From positions 20,572,708 to 20,636,707 of the forward strand of contig CM033391.1 in NCBI GenBank assembly GCA_019426215.1: a stretch of 64,000 nt of DNA. The letters are read 5' to 3'. The translations under genes were made by a program, and so were the position numbers. Source of the stretch: Buddleja alternifolia. Lineage: Eukaryota; Streptophyta; Magnoliopsida; Lamiales; Scrophulariaceae. The notes beneath the pieces were generated by a model that did no database searches, was not told the origin of the DNA, and was given only the letters and a program-made list of their open reading frames with translations. Positions 1 through 11,200 of the stretch are shown piece by piece (position 1 is the first letter of the stretch; each line of letters starts with the position of its first letter).

Positions 1-73
1 AATAGAATCCAACAATAGATATAACTAAATAAAAATTCAAAAATAAATACAGGAAACGGACTACAAAATTAGT

Positions 74-1425
74 CTAATTATCGAATAAAAGGTCAACATC
101 ATCATCATCATCATCATCTCCCATATGGGGGACAACCTTGTCATCATCCCCACCCATAAGGTCATCTACGTCAAGCATATCATCAGCACCCCCGTAAGGC
201 TCATCATCATCAGCGCCCCCAACTACTAAGGCACCAGCACCTATCAACTCATCAGGTTGAGGTGCAAAGAAGCTCCGGAAAAGAGACGGCTCAGAATAGT
301 CAAATGGCACCCGGCTCAAAAAGGCATCCTGCTCTCTAAGAAGCTGATGGAAATTTGCACACCCATCATTCATCATCGTCTACATATCTATCCTCAACTG
401 ATGCAAATCAGCCCTAAGGGCATACACATCATGTGATGTGGTGCGGCTGGATCTGGTGCCACGAGCGGGAGGAGGATGATGTCTTTTGGAAGTAGACGAA
501 GGAGCTGAAACGGGGTATCAGGGAAGGAAAGAGGTGTGCCGACAAGGTCCTTAGTCTTGCTCTGGAAAGCCCGGACACCGACTGTCAAACACAAAGCCAA
601 AATTAGAGATGCAAAAATGAACGGGTTCTTCTTCAGATTGGAGGACTCCCCCCATTTCTTCTTAACCTGTGTCGGGTCAAGGACTGGAGTAAACTCGATG
701 CCCATCTTCCTGATATGCTCTAATAAAGACCAATGTATCAACCCCACAAAGTTAACCCTTCTCTGAGTCATGATAGAGAATAAGAGCAGGGCCCGCTCCT
801 TGTTCACCTCAGATCAGTTGGAGCTAGGGACTAAGTTGAAATGGATGAAGTCGAGCCAAAATGTAGCCTCGGGGAGTAAGATGCGATAGGGTAAGTGAGA
901 CTCCATGTCTGGCCAAGTCGTGTCGGCTATGGCAATGACCTCGAGGACCTTGATGAGAGACACAATGAATGTCCCATCAGTCTTGTGGAGTGCTTGATAC
1001 TCGAAAATCTAAGGGATCGCCAGGCCGAGGCGCTCACTAATAGCAACAGCATCAAAGAGTACTAGTTTTTCCCAAAACTCAAGTGTGTGGGCTCGCCAAC
1101 TCTTTTTGTCTGTAATATCCTTATAAGCCTCAACACTATAAAATTCTTGAATCCACAGAAGGCGAATAGCCTCTAAAGGTCCATAAAAATAGTCCAAGTG
1201 ATGAAAATTGATACGAGCTTGCACCAAGGACTTAGCACTGATAGAGAAGGGCTTTTCCCTAATAATAGCCTGACTGTAGAGATAATGAAAGATTAATTCC
1301 TCCTTCGGGTGCAAAGAACGAAAGAGCAGAGTTGGGGCAATTGGGCCATGTGGACGCGCGGGGACGGTTGATGACCCTTCCCCGACCTTCTTTTTACCCT
1401 TTGATGGCGCATTCTTTTTACCCAT
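74..1425 (-). pseudogene. Element A env-like ORF (Athila type), broken
   Basis: The env-like ORF of Athila elements, an extra ORF after pol whose function is unproven. It starts at the ATG at 1425, whose N-terminus matches that of element C (basic run around GKKKVGEGSS). The middle matches C through landmarks such as the conserved AT(F/W)W-DFIHFNL segment. The C-terminus (74-376) is extremely acidic, with runs of Asp encoded by a GAT/ATC microsatellite. Breaks: TAG at 1009-1011, TGA at 814-816 where C has an Arg codon, and a frame change between about 394 and 376. I see no signal peptide or membrane helix, so a true envelope role is doubtful. Reading direction and family are clear; the function is not known. 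Confidence 0.8.
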
Positions 1426-1912
1426 ATCAAATCGAAAGTCAGGCAGCATAATGACGTCAAATTAGTTACCAAGTTCTCGACAAATCCCCAAATTCATGCA
1501 ATCAAGCACAACCAGATCCCCAAAATTGTCAACTGTATAGCCACAAAAATTCAACACCCAACAACTATTCTTCACAAGTTGATAACAACCCACCAACAAT
1601 GCTGAACAAAATTGCCGAAAACAGAAATCATTCGCATAAATAGCCCAAAATAAATCCCCACACGACTTGTGTATGGGAGTAAATAGCAAAGGTCAAGCCA
1701 ATCACTCACCTTGTGTGGAAAAATCGAGCAAAACAAAGAAGCATGGTGGAGATAGCAGTTACTCGGCAAAGGGACGGTTGAATGTAGTCGGAGAGGACGA
1801 CTGACGCGGCGGAGATTGAGCAGATTTGCAGCAAAGATGAAGAGGATCGGGCAGTCTAGAGTGTGGAAGGAGAGGGATCATGATTTGACCGATTTTTTGA
1901 CTAAAAAGTAAA

Positions 1913-1918
1913 CTTATA
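1913..1918 (-). promoter_or_regulatory. TATA-like box before the element A env-like ORF
   Basis: Reads GGTATAAG on the minus strand, 5 bases after the last palindromic box. Element C has GGTATAAA at the same place, again 5 bases after its last box. The shared position is what makes this a candidate internal promoter rather than a chance AT-rich word. Transcription from here is inferred. Confidence 0.45.
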
Positions 1919-1923
1919 CCGGA

Positions 1924-2265
1924 GCGGCGCCTAGGCGTGCGTATGATGGTGCCTAGGCGCCGTAAGTTGAAGCGGTTTTGGACTCCTAGAATTCAGTCGA
2001 CGCCTGAGCATGAACTGGGTGGCGCTTACGCGTGGTTAGTGTGATGCCCAGGCGTGGCATTTATGGCACTCAGGTGCTATGGTGCGAAGGAAGTTTGATT
2101 GTTGGGCTGCCTTCAGTGCCTAGGTGTGAAAATACTGGCGCTTAGGAGTGATGTGGGTGGCGCCCAGGCATGAAGTACACGGCGTCTGGGCGTGGAAGTG
2201 CGAACAGAATGGTCAGATGTGGGGAGAGCGGTGCCCAGGCGCGATAGACACGACTCCTACGCGCG
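1924..2265 (-). repeat. Palindromic box array of element A (GCGCCTAGGCGC type), pol-env spacer
   Basis: About a dozen degenerate copies of a palindromic word around GGCGCCTAGGCGCC, the best being at 1924-1939 and 1947-1962, with weaker copies to about 2265. The copies are spaced at about 22 bp where they are well preserved. The same word recurs in the gag-pol linker of A and in three places in element C, so it is a feature of this family and not simple low-complexity sequence. Confidence 0.8.
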
Positions 2266-2402
2266 GGTTGCTATGTTGAAACGAAGTCCATTCCCTGAAA
2301 AAAAAATAAAAAAAGAAAATGCTTAAACACAAACTAACAAAGATGAAACAAAAGAAACAGAGCTAACTAATCTAAATGCGAAAATGCGAAAAATTAAAGA
2401 GT

Positions 2403-2418
2403 TTAGGTTACCTCCTAA
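2403..2418 (-). other. Conserved post-pol hairpin, element A
   Basis: On the minus strand this reads TTAGG-AGGTAA-CCTAA, a 5-bp stem with a 6-base loop. It sits a few tens of bases after the pol stop. Elements B, C, E and F carry the same hairpin at the same place. In A the stem differs from C by a paired change (TTGGG/CCCAA in C), so pairing is kept. Confidence 0.7.
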
Positions 2419-2461
2419 GAAGTACTAGTTTATAGTCGTTAGTTCAACTTGAACAATGAAT

Positions 2462-4883
2462 TCACGGAGGATCCCGGAGAAGGATGGACACTATGTCCCT
2501 TGGCCCATCAATCCCAATATAATACTTTAACCATTGGGCGTTTGTCATGAAAGTTTTTCAATTGTTCGTTGTGAGCTCGACAACACCAGAAGAATAGACC
2601 CGAGATACAAGAAACGGTCGCGACCATCTTGACTTAAGCTTCCCGGGAAAGAGTTGGAGGTGAGAGTTGTAGAGTACAACCCTCTCTCCCTCATGAAACT
2701 CTCGGGGAAGAATGTGATTGTCATGCCACATTTTCGTTTGTTCCTTGTAAAGCCTGGCATTCTCATAAGCTCGACGGCGCCATTCCTCGAGTTCATGCAA
2801 TTGGAGCAATCACTTGGTACCTACAAGTTTAGAAACTTAATAGCCCAAAAAGCACGATGCTCAAGCTCAACCGATAGATGACATTCTTTGCCAAAGACGA
2901 AGCGATAAGGGGACATGTCAATCGGGGTTTTAAACACGGTCCTATATGCCCATAAGGCGTCATCTAGCTTTAGAGACCAATCTTTCCTAGATGCATTGAC
3001 TGTTTTTTCAAGAATGCGCTTAATTTCCCTATTGGACACCTCTACTTGACAACTCGTTTGAGGATGATATGGAGTTGAAATTTTATGCCTTATACCATAC
3101 TTGTTCAATAAATGGTCACATTGTTTGTTGCAAAAATGGGTGCCTTCGTCACTAATGATCGCTTTAGGGGTTCTAAAATGAGTGAAAATATGTTTCCTTA
3201 AGAATCTAGTAACCACCCTAGCATCATTAGTGCGTAAAGCTTCGACATCAACCCATTTAGAGATATAGTCAACCGCAACGAGAATGTGTTTATCTGAACA
3301 AGAGCTAGGGAAAGGTCTCATGAAATTTATACCCCAAACATCAAATAATTCACACTCAAGCATGCTATTCAAGGGAATTTCATGTTATTCAAAGATATTA
3401 CCCATTCTTTGGCACCTATCACAAGATTGGACATACAAAAATGCATCTTTAGAGAGTGTGGGCCAAAAGAAACCTGATTGAAGCATTTTAGCCACCGTTT
3501 TAGAAGACCCAAAAAGGGCCACCTATCGACGTGTCATAGCAATGAGCTAGAATTGATGCTATTTACTCCTCGGGGACACACCGACGAATGAGGCCATCTG
3601 CACAAATCTTAAACAAATATGGTTCGTCCCACAAATATTGCTTCACATCAAATAAGAATTTCTTCTTTTGATGAAAAGTGATATCCGGGGGAAGAACTCC
3701 CGTGACGAGATAATTGGCAAAATTGGCATACCAATGGAGTATCATCATGAAGTATAGCATACAATTGCTCATCAAGGAACTCCAAACAAAGTGGTTTATC
3801 ATGCACGCACTCGGGGATAGGGGCCTCTAACCTAGACAAATGGTCGGCGACTGCATTTTCTATTCCTTTCTTATCTTTGATTTCAAGGTCAAATTCTTGA
3901 AGTAGTAGAATCCACCTAATGAGTCTAGATTTTGCATCTTTTTTAGCAAGTAGGTACTTTAGTGCGGAATGATCGGTGTACACAATCACTTTGTTCAAGA
4001 CAAGATAGGCATGAAATTTATCAAACGCAAATACTATAGCTAGTAGTTATTTTTCGGTTGTTGCATAGTCCAATTGTGCGTCATTTAGAGTATTACTAGC
4101 ATAATATATGGTTCAAAATAGCTTTTCCTTTCTTTGACTAAGTACCGCACCCACCGCCAAGTCATTAGCATATCACATAAGCTCAAAGGACAAGCTCCAA
4201 TTTGAAGGTGCCATGATGGGGGTGAATATCAACCGCTATTTGAGAGTCATGAAGGCCTGTAAACAAGTAGAATCAAAATCAAAAGGTGCATCTTTGACAA
4301 GAAAGTTAGACAACGATTCTGCAATTTTGCAAAAAATCAAGATAAATCGCCTATAGAAACGGCATGCAAAGGATGCTCCTCACAGCTTTTACCGATGCGG
4401 GAGGGAGGAGCTTCTCAATAATCTCTATCTTACCTTGGTTCACTTCAATCCCTTTATAAGAGATTTTTTGGCCTAGCACAATCCCTTTTCGGACCATAAA
4501 ATGGTGTTTTTTCCCAATTTAAGACAAGACTCGTTTCCTCACAACGTTTTAGAACACAAGTTAAATGATCAAGACATGTATCAAAAAAGGTTCCAAAAAT
4601 GAAAAAATCGTCCATAAAAATTTCGAAATGGCATCCGTCTATAAGCAAACATGCCATACGGACAAGTGAAAGTAGTTTTCTCTTGGTGCTCGGTGGCAAT
4701 GGCAATTTGGTTATAGACGGAGTATCCATCTAGAAAGCAATAAAAATCATGCCCGACTAACCTTTCACGCATTTGGTCAATGAATGGGAGAGGGAAGTGG
4801 TCCTTATGGGTGGCGTCATTTAATTTACGATAATCTATGCATACTCGCCACCCGGTAAGCATACGTGTAGGGATCAATTCATT
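2462..4883 (-). pseudogene. Element A pol, 3' part: reverse transcriptase, RNase H, integrase (broken)
   Basis: Remnant of Ty3/gypsy pol in minus orientation. Order: RT from 4883 (VCIDYRKLNDAT motif near 4830 and the FMDD active-site region near 4605), RNase H around 3998-3880 ([11 protein letters not shown]), then integrase with the CNKQ/STPYHPQ region in 3372-2821 and a conserved C-terminus to the stop at 2462-2464. The frame is broken in at least six places, and the region 4000-4450 is full of stops. Element B's insertion at 4888 split RT; the N-terminal side of the same domain lies at 50666-51002. Confidence 0.88.
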
Positions 4884-4888
4884 ATTTG
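4884..4888. repeat. Target-site duplication of element B (ATTTG), left copy
   Basis: ATTTG at 4884-4888 directly precedes B's LTR end (TGACACG). The second copy is at 50661-50665, directly after B's other LTR end (TTATCA). Removing B and one copy rejoins A's reverse transcriptase region. Confidence 0.93.
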
Positions 4889-5180
4889 TGACACGAAAAA
4901 TCCTTACGTGTTTGAAACAGCAAGTGGACTGGTCGTGTACAGTAATTACAATGGATTTTAAGTCCGGGATGTCGAACCCACAAAGACTCGTATTTTAGAT
5001 TGACAAAATTTAAAGCAATTGAAATTAAATTAAATAACTACGATTGTATTAAAAGTAAATAAAATTAGGAAACAAGGCTAGAAAATGAGATTGAGATTCT
5101 TATGAGATAAAACAACTAAGGCACATGCTTCAGCCGTATTTACTTGTTAATATATATGAATTATTCTTCGACTTATTAGA
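4889..5180 (-). repeat. Element B 3' LTR, distal piece
   Basis: The last 292 bases of B's 3' LTR in element direction. It matches 49480-49771 of B's 5' LTR almost base for base (about ten differences). The rest of this LTR is at 17385-18265, beyond the inserted element C. Confidence 0.95.
5176..5180. repeat. Target-site duplication of element C (TTAGA), left copy
   Basis: TTAGA at 5176-5180 precedes C's 5' LTR; the second copy is at 17380-17384. The uninterrupted site is visible in B's other LTR, where TTAGA occurs once. Confidence 0.97.
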
Positions 5181-6542
5181 TGATAAGAGGCGTTTTTACG
5201 TGTTTTTAAGCCTATCATCTGATATTGTTGGAGTTATTTATTGCCTAAATCATGCCACAGTTGCGTTTAATTGGGGTGTTAAGTGATTTCAGGTGATAAA
5301 CGAGAGCACACGAAGAAAAAGACGAAAAACAGTGCACGACACTTTTTGAAGCCTGTCGACCATGCCCAGGCGCCGAGCTAACCACGCTCGGGTGCCGATC
5401 AAGAACAACAAAGTTGATCCCTGTTGACCGCGCCTAGTCGCCGTTATTCCCGCGCCTGAGCGCCGTACTATCCACGCCTGGGCGCCGCCGGACTTCTCCC
5501 CCAAGAAACGTACGCCACGTAGGCCGCGCCTAGACGCCGTCTTGCCCGCGCCGTAACCATTTTTCAATTGTTTAAAAGCCAAATTTCAGATTGAAGAGGG
5601 GTTCGAAATCTGGGGAATTGGAGAGCATTTTCTGGGTTTTTGAGCTATAATTTCATCAACAATTGAAGGTGAAGAAGGGGGATTGAGCTAGAGATTGAAG
5701 CTACAACCAAGGATTCATCATCATTCAAGACTTAGGGAGTTTTCTTTTGTATTTCATTTACATGTTTATGTTAATAACTATGTATATGATTGTTTTAGAC
5801 CTTCTTGAGCTATTGGATATGAGCTAATCTTGTAGAACTAAGGCCATGTTAAGGCCGAATTCATGAATCAATATATGTGAAGTTAATTTTCGTATTAATT
5901 CTCCTAATTGCTTTGTGTGTTGATTTTGTGCTTTTATCACAATCATATGCTTGATCTCCATATGCTTGCTATTGTGCCTAATCTAGTCATTCGAGAGAAG
6001 ATAGGTTAGGGTTCAAATGAATCAACACATCATCCGAAACTAATGTGGAATTGCTCCTAGAAATAGGTAAAGATTTCCGGGTGCGGTTAGCCGGATTTAT
6101 CCGGGGGAACTCTAGAACGTTAATGCATGGTTGTTGATTAGATTCTCGGATAGACATATTTAGAGAACCGTCAATCAATCATAGGATTGTTATGTGCCGA
6201 GACATCGGGTAATGATTAATTAAGGAGTTTTCACCAAAGCAATGGGAGTCTAATAATTCGAAGAGTAACTCATATATATCGACGAGTGGATTCGGTTATA
6301 GCATGTGCCTTAGTCTTTTTAACCAATTCGTGAGGTTTAATTCATAGCTTGTTGCCTCCTTTGATCTTTCGGTTACTTAATTGTTTTTCTCTTATTTTAC
6401 TTTAATTGTCTTTACCTTAATTGCAAATCTTAAGCTAAAAAATCCAAGTCCTTGAGGTTCGACAACTCGGACTTTTTGTCCATTTATTACTACACGCGAC
6501 TAGTGCACTTGCTATTCAAGCACGTTAGCTTCTAGCGTGTCA
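5181..6542 (+). repeat. Element C 5' LTR
   Basis: 1362 bp, TG...CA. It contains the palindromic box array 5361-5540, a weak TTTAAAA site at about 5569, and a U5 part homologous to the LTRs of element B (landmarks: the CCGGATTTATCCGG region and a GCACATG segment). It is 34 bp shorter than the 3' LTR because two stretches of the box array were lost. Confidence 0.96.
5361..5540 (+). repeat. Palindromic box array in element C 5' LTR
   Basis: Six copies of a 16-bp unit with consensus CGCGCCTAGGCGCCGT, at 5361, 5383, 5429, 5451, 5473 and 5525. Neighbouring copies are 22 bp apart. The core GGCGCCTAGGCGCC is palindromic. The 3' LTR has eight copies. The array lies between the start of the LTR and the presumed transcription start, so it is in U3. 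Confidence 0.85.
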
Positions 6543-6548
6543 AGTTTT

Positions 6549-6566
6549 TGGCGCTGTTGCTGGGGA
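6549..6566 (+). promoter_or_regulatory. Primer binding site of element C (tRNA-Asp type)
   Basis: Seven bases after the 5' LTR. It matches the tRNA-Asp-type primer site TGGCGCCGTTGCCGGGGA used by Athila elements except for two C-to-T changes, both at former CpG positions. Element F keeps the unchanged form at 40203-40220. The changes suggest decay of methylated cytosine. Confidence 0.9.
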
Positions 6567-6705
6567 CTTGTTTTTTTTTTAGTTTTTGATTTTCGTTTTA
6601 CGTTTTCATAATTTCTAGTTTGTTGTTTATTTTCTTGTTTCCTTTTATTTTTCGTACTAGTCTAATTTTGTTCTTGTGTTTAATTGCTAGATTCTTGTGT
6701 GGTGC

Positions 6706-8115
6706 ATGACCCGTTCCTCAAATGAGCCTCTATACGAGTTGGAGCCCGAAATTGAACGAGTGTTTCGCACTAATAGGCGAGCAAGAGAAATGGCCAATAA
6801 TTTGGACATGAACTTACTGGAAAATAGGGAGTGGTTACAAGGTGTTCTACAAGCCATGCAAGGGGCACCTCCTCCACAACTTCCGTCGGTTCGGGGTAGC
6901 TTACCACTTAGCGTCCATACCATTCCGGGGCCCGTGGTCATGCCTAACTTCTTTGCACCCAACTACCACATTCCAGCTCATATCTTTAATATGGTGCAAG
7001 GAGATCCTTTCTATGGAGAATCGCACGAATCACCTCACGCTCATTTGGAAACCATAGACGAAGCTCTTGTGACAATTCAATATCACCCACGGGATCTTGA
7101 TGCAATTCGTCTAAGAGTCTTCCATTTCTCATTGAAGGATAGGGCGACAACATGGTATAAATCCTTACCTCCGCAATCTATTACAACTTGGGTTGAGTTG
7201 GTCGATGCCTTTCTAAACAAATTCTTCCCACCCTCCAAAATTAATGAGCTCCGGAGTAACATCAAAGGGTTTAGGCAAAGAAGTAATGAGTCTTTAGCCG
7301 AGACTTGGGCTAAATATAAGGGCATGCTCCGAAAATGCCCCGATCATAATTTTGGTTTGAATGAACAAGTACTACATTTTTATGATGGGGTTCGGTCGCG
7401 TATTCGGAATAGACTCAATGCGGGTGCGGGTGCGGGTGCGGGTGCGGGTGGAGATCTCCTTGGGTTAGATTGTCAACGTGTATGGGACAAAATAGAACAA
7501 TTGGCCCGGGAAGATGAGCTTTATCCCGACGATGAAGAGGCCTCATTCTCTAAAAAGGTTGCTTGTGTTGAGGAAGTGGTTGAGGGAGTAGTGGCTTTGG
7601 AACCGGAGGTTGAAGACGTCAATTATGTTGGGAATCATAATTGACAACGGTTGGACTTTCACATACCTGAGAATTTTCCAAAAAGGCCCAACCCCGCACA
7701 AAACGCACAACCAAGGATTTATCAAGCTCCTCGACCTCCTTTCAACAACCCGCCTCTGAGGCAAGGCATTCCAAATGTCCAAGGGCAAGGGCAAGCACGA
7801 CCTCCTACAATCGACGAGCGACTTAATGATCATATAAGGAAATCGGACACGTCGATCAATGAAATCCGTAATATGATGAAGGATATGTTCATGGAAATGA
7901 AAGATATGAGGACACAAATGGGGAAAATCTCCTCCGCGGTAAATGGTAGAGCCCCGAGAACTCTACCAAGTGACACGGAGAAGAACCCGAAAGATCAATG
8001 CCATGCCATCACTTTGAGAAGTGGGAAGCAGTTGGAAAAAGATTCAACACTGCGGTCCATGCCTAGGCGCGAGGAAGCCCACGCTCAGGCGCCGTCTACA
8101 CCCAGTCAGGACTAA
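6706..8115 (+). pseudogene. Element C gag (Athila type), one internal stop
   Basis: Capsid-type protein of a Ty3/gypsy element. The start is the ATG at 6706 (MTRSSNEP), the first in frame after the primer site; element B's gag has the matching start at 49319. The retrotransposon gag core lies around residues 115-235, with the conserved FHFSLKDRATTWYKSLP and KCPDHNFGLNEQVLHF motifs. An expanded Gly-Ala hexanucleotide repeat follows at 7420-7449. A TGA at 7642-7644 interrupts the frame where an Arg codon would be expected, after which the frame stays open to the TAA at 8113-8115, inside the palindromic box array. No CCHC zinc knuckle is evident. Confidence 0.88.
7420..7449 (+). repeat. (GCGGGT)5 microsatellite inside element C gag
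   Basis: Five perfect hexanucleotide units coding for alternating Ala-Gly. Gag of elements A and B has only NAGAGG here, so C has gained several units. The insertion keeps the reading frame. Confidence 0.95.
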
Positions 8116-8209
8116 CTGCCACTGTCAGCGGCGCCCGAGCGCCGCAATACCCATGCCCAGGCGACGAACCAACCGCGCCCAGGCGCCGATGACAGCGCCC
8201 AGGCGCCGC
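8058..8209 (+). repeat. Palindromic box array in element C gag-pol linker
   Basis: Six copies of the same palindromic unit as in the LTRs, at about 8058, 8080, 8129, 8152, 8174 and 8194. Spacing is 22 bp for several pairs. The array lies in coding sequence at the end of gag and start of pol, giving a Pro/Ala/Gln-rich stretch; the gag stop is inside it. Elements A and B have their own box types at the same place. Confidence 0.85.
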
Positions 8210-11200
8210 CTCCTGTTTCCTTCGGGGCTAGTTCGTCGACTCCAACACCTCCTCCTTCCATTGAGATCCGTCTTCCCTTCCCAAACGCACTGAAGAAGAA
8301 AAAGAAGGAGATGGATCCGAGTTTCATCCGTATTTTATCCATTCTTCGTGAGGTGAGAATAAATATTCCTTTGGTGGATGCTATTTTGCAAATGCCGAAC
8401 TATGTTAAGTTTTTCAAGGATATTCTCTCCAACAAGCAAAAACGGGAAAAAAATTGCCTCGCAAGCTCAAGGACCCCGGGAGCCTTACCATACCATGCAC
8501 TATTGATCATCTCACTTTTGACAAGGTGCTATGCGATTCGGGGGCAAGTATCAATCTTCTTCCCTATTCTATCTTCAAGAAGCTCGGTCTTGGGACGCCC
8601 AAGCATACATCGATATCATTGCAATTGGCGGACCGTTCAATTAAGCACCCGAAGGGCATCATTGAAGATGTAATTGTGCAAGTGGACAAATTCTACTTCC
8701 CGGTAGATTTTGTGGTGCTCGACATGGAAGAGGATGTAGAAGTACCGTTGATTCTAGGGAGACCCTTCCTTGCTACGGGTAAGGCAATCATAGATGTCGC
8801 CAATGGTAAGCTAACTCTTCATGTGGGTGATGAGAAGGTTATATTTGACGTATTCAAAGTGCTTAAACATCCATATGATAATGATTCATGTTTACGCATC
8901 GATGCATTTGACACTTTGATTGGTGAGACATTTCAGGAACACATGGTAGATGACCCGCTAGAAGCATGCCTTTTGCAATCCATGGATGTCGATTCGGCAA
9001 GTGAGGAGAAGTTGGAAATCGTGTGTGAATTAGAAAAGCAACCTCCTTATCTCGTTATGGGGGTTGAAAAGTTAGAGCGATCGCTCTCGGCTCCTCCTCG
9101 CCCTTCCATTGAAGAGGCCCCTACCCTTGAGCTTAAACCGTTGCCTTTACATTTGAAATATTTGTTTTTAAATGATAATAAGACATTGCCCTTAATTGTC
9201 TCATCTTCTTTGACAGGGGCACAAGAGGACCAACTCGTGGGAGTGTTGAAGGCCAACAAGAAAGCTTTCGGGTGGGCAATTACGGACATTAAAGGCATTA
9301 GCCCGGCTATATGCATGCATAAGATCCTAATGGAGGATTCCACCAAGCCTACACGTCAACCACAAAGGAGGTCTAACCCACAAATCCAAGAGGTAGTAAA
9401 GAAAAAGGTCATTAAGTTACTCGACGCAGGTATAATCTACCCTATCTCTGATAGTGCATGGATAAGTCCTACTCATGTGGTTCCTAAGAAAGGAGGCATA
9501 ACTGTGATTAAAAATGCAAACAATGTATTGATTCCCACACGTATGCTCACCGGGTGGCGAGTATGCATACATTATCATAAGTTGAATGACGCCACCCGTA
9601 AAGACCATTTTCCCCTCCCTTTCATCGACCAAATGCTTGAAAGGTTAGCCGGGCACGATTTTTATTGTTTTCTAGATGGATACTCCAGCTATAATCAAAT
9701 TGCCATAGATCCCGAAGACCAAGAGAAAACCACTTTCACTTGTCCCTATGGTACGTTTGCTTATAGACGGATGCCATTTGGATTGTGCAATGCCCCGGCC
9801 ACCTTTCAAAGGTGCATGATGGCCATTTTCCATGACATGGTTGAGGAGTTCCTTGAGATTTTTATGGACGATTTTTCTGTTTTTGGAACATCCTTTGATA
9901 CATGTCTAGATCATTTGACTCGTGTTTTAAAACGTTGTGAGGAAACCAATCTTGTTTTAAATTGGGAGAAGTGCCATTTCATGGTACGGGAAGGGATTGT
10001 GCTAGGTCACAAGGTCTCTCATAGAGGGATTGAAGTAGACCGAGCCAAGATTGAGGTCATTGAGAAACTTTCCCCTCCTAACTCGGTTAAGGCCGTGAGG
10101 AGTTTCCTTGGGCACGCCGGTTTTTATAGGCGGTTTATTTTGAATTTTTCCAAAATTGCAAAACCATTGTCTAACTTGCTCATTAAAGATGCACCGTTTG
10201 ATTTCGACTCTACTTGTATGCAGGCATTCATAATTTTGAAGGAGCGATTGATATCCGCCCCCATCATGGCACCGCCCGATTGGAGCTTACCATTCGAATT
10301 GATGTGTGATGCTAGTGACACCGCCGTGGGGGCGGTATTGGGCCAATGAAAGGGAAAGGTGTTTCAAACAATTTACTATGCTAGTAAAACTCTTAATGAG
10401 GCACAAATGAATTACGCAACCACCAAAAAAGAGTTACTAGCTATAGTATTTGCATTTGATAAATTCCACTCCTATCTCGTTTTGAACAAGGTGATTGTGT
10501 ACACCGATCACTCCGCCCTTAAGTATTTACTTGCTAAAAAGGATGCCAAACCTAGACTTATTCGGTGGATTTTGCTTCTTCAAGAATTTGACATAGAAAT
10601 CAAGGTTAAGAAAGGAGTGGAAAATGTGGTTGCCGACCATTTATCTAGAATAGAGACCCCTACCCCCGAGTGTATGCATGATAAACCAATTTGTGAGGAG
10701 TTTCCCGATGAGCAATTGTATGCTATACTTCATAACGATACTCCTTGGTATGCCAATTTTGCAAATTATCTTGTCACGGGAGTTCTTCCTCCGGATATCA
10801 CTTTTCATCAAAAGAAGAAATTCTTATTTGATGTGAAGCAATATTTGTGGGATGAACCATATCTATTTAAGATTTGTGCAGATGGCATCATTCGAAGATG
10901 TATTCTCGAGGAAGAAATCGCATCGGTTCTAGCTCATTGCCATGACATGTCGGTAGGTGGCCATTTTGGGCCTTCTAAAACAGTGGCTAAGGTACTCCAA
11001 TCAGGTTTCTTTTGGCCCACACTCTCTAAAGATGCATTTTTGCATGTCCAATCTTGTGATAGGTGCCAACGCACGGGTAATATCTCTAAAAGACATGAAA
11101 TGACTTTGAATAGCATGCTTGAGTGTGAGTTATTTGATGTTTGGGGTATTGATTTCATGGGACCCTTTCCGAGTTCTTGTTCCAATAAGTATATTCTTGT

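Larger units (their letters stand above)
1426..2461 (-). other. Element A pol-env spacer
   Basis: Non-coding spacer of about 1 kb between the end of pol and the env-like ORF. It holds, in the element's direction, a conserved hairpin (2403-2418), a dense array of palindromic boxes (1924-2265), a TATA-like site (1913-1918) and about 490 bases of leader before the ATG at 1425. The short ORFs that can be read across 1462-1769 show no family similarity and I regard them as chance. Confidence 0.75.
1..4888 (-). mobile_element. Element A, left (3') part: Athila-like Ty3/gypsy retrotransposon
   Basis: Minus-strand 3' half of an Athila-like element: the end of pol (reverse transcriptase, RNase H, integrase), a spacer with repeated palindromic boxes, then an env-like ORF. 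It continues past position 1, so its 3' LTR is not seen. At 4888 it is cut by element B; the matching sequence resumes at 50661 after one copy of the 5-bp duplication ATTTG. Protein and box similarity show that A belongs to the same family as element C. It is the oldest layer of the window and carries many stops, frameshifts and deletions. Confidence 0.93.

Noticed and set aside
6549..6566. tRNA gene fragment
   Set aside because: Only the 18-base 3' end complement is present and its position next to an LTR identifies it as a primer binding site.
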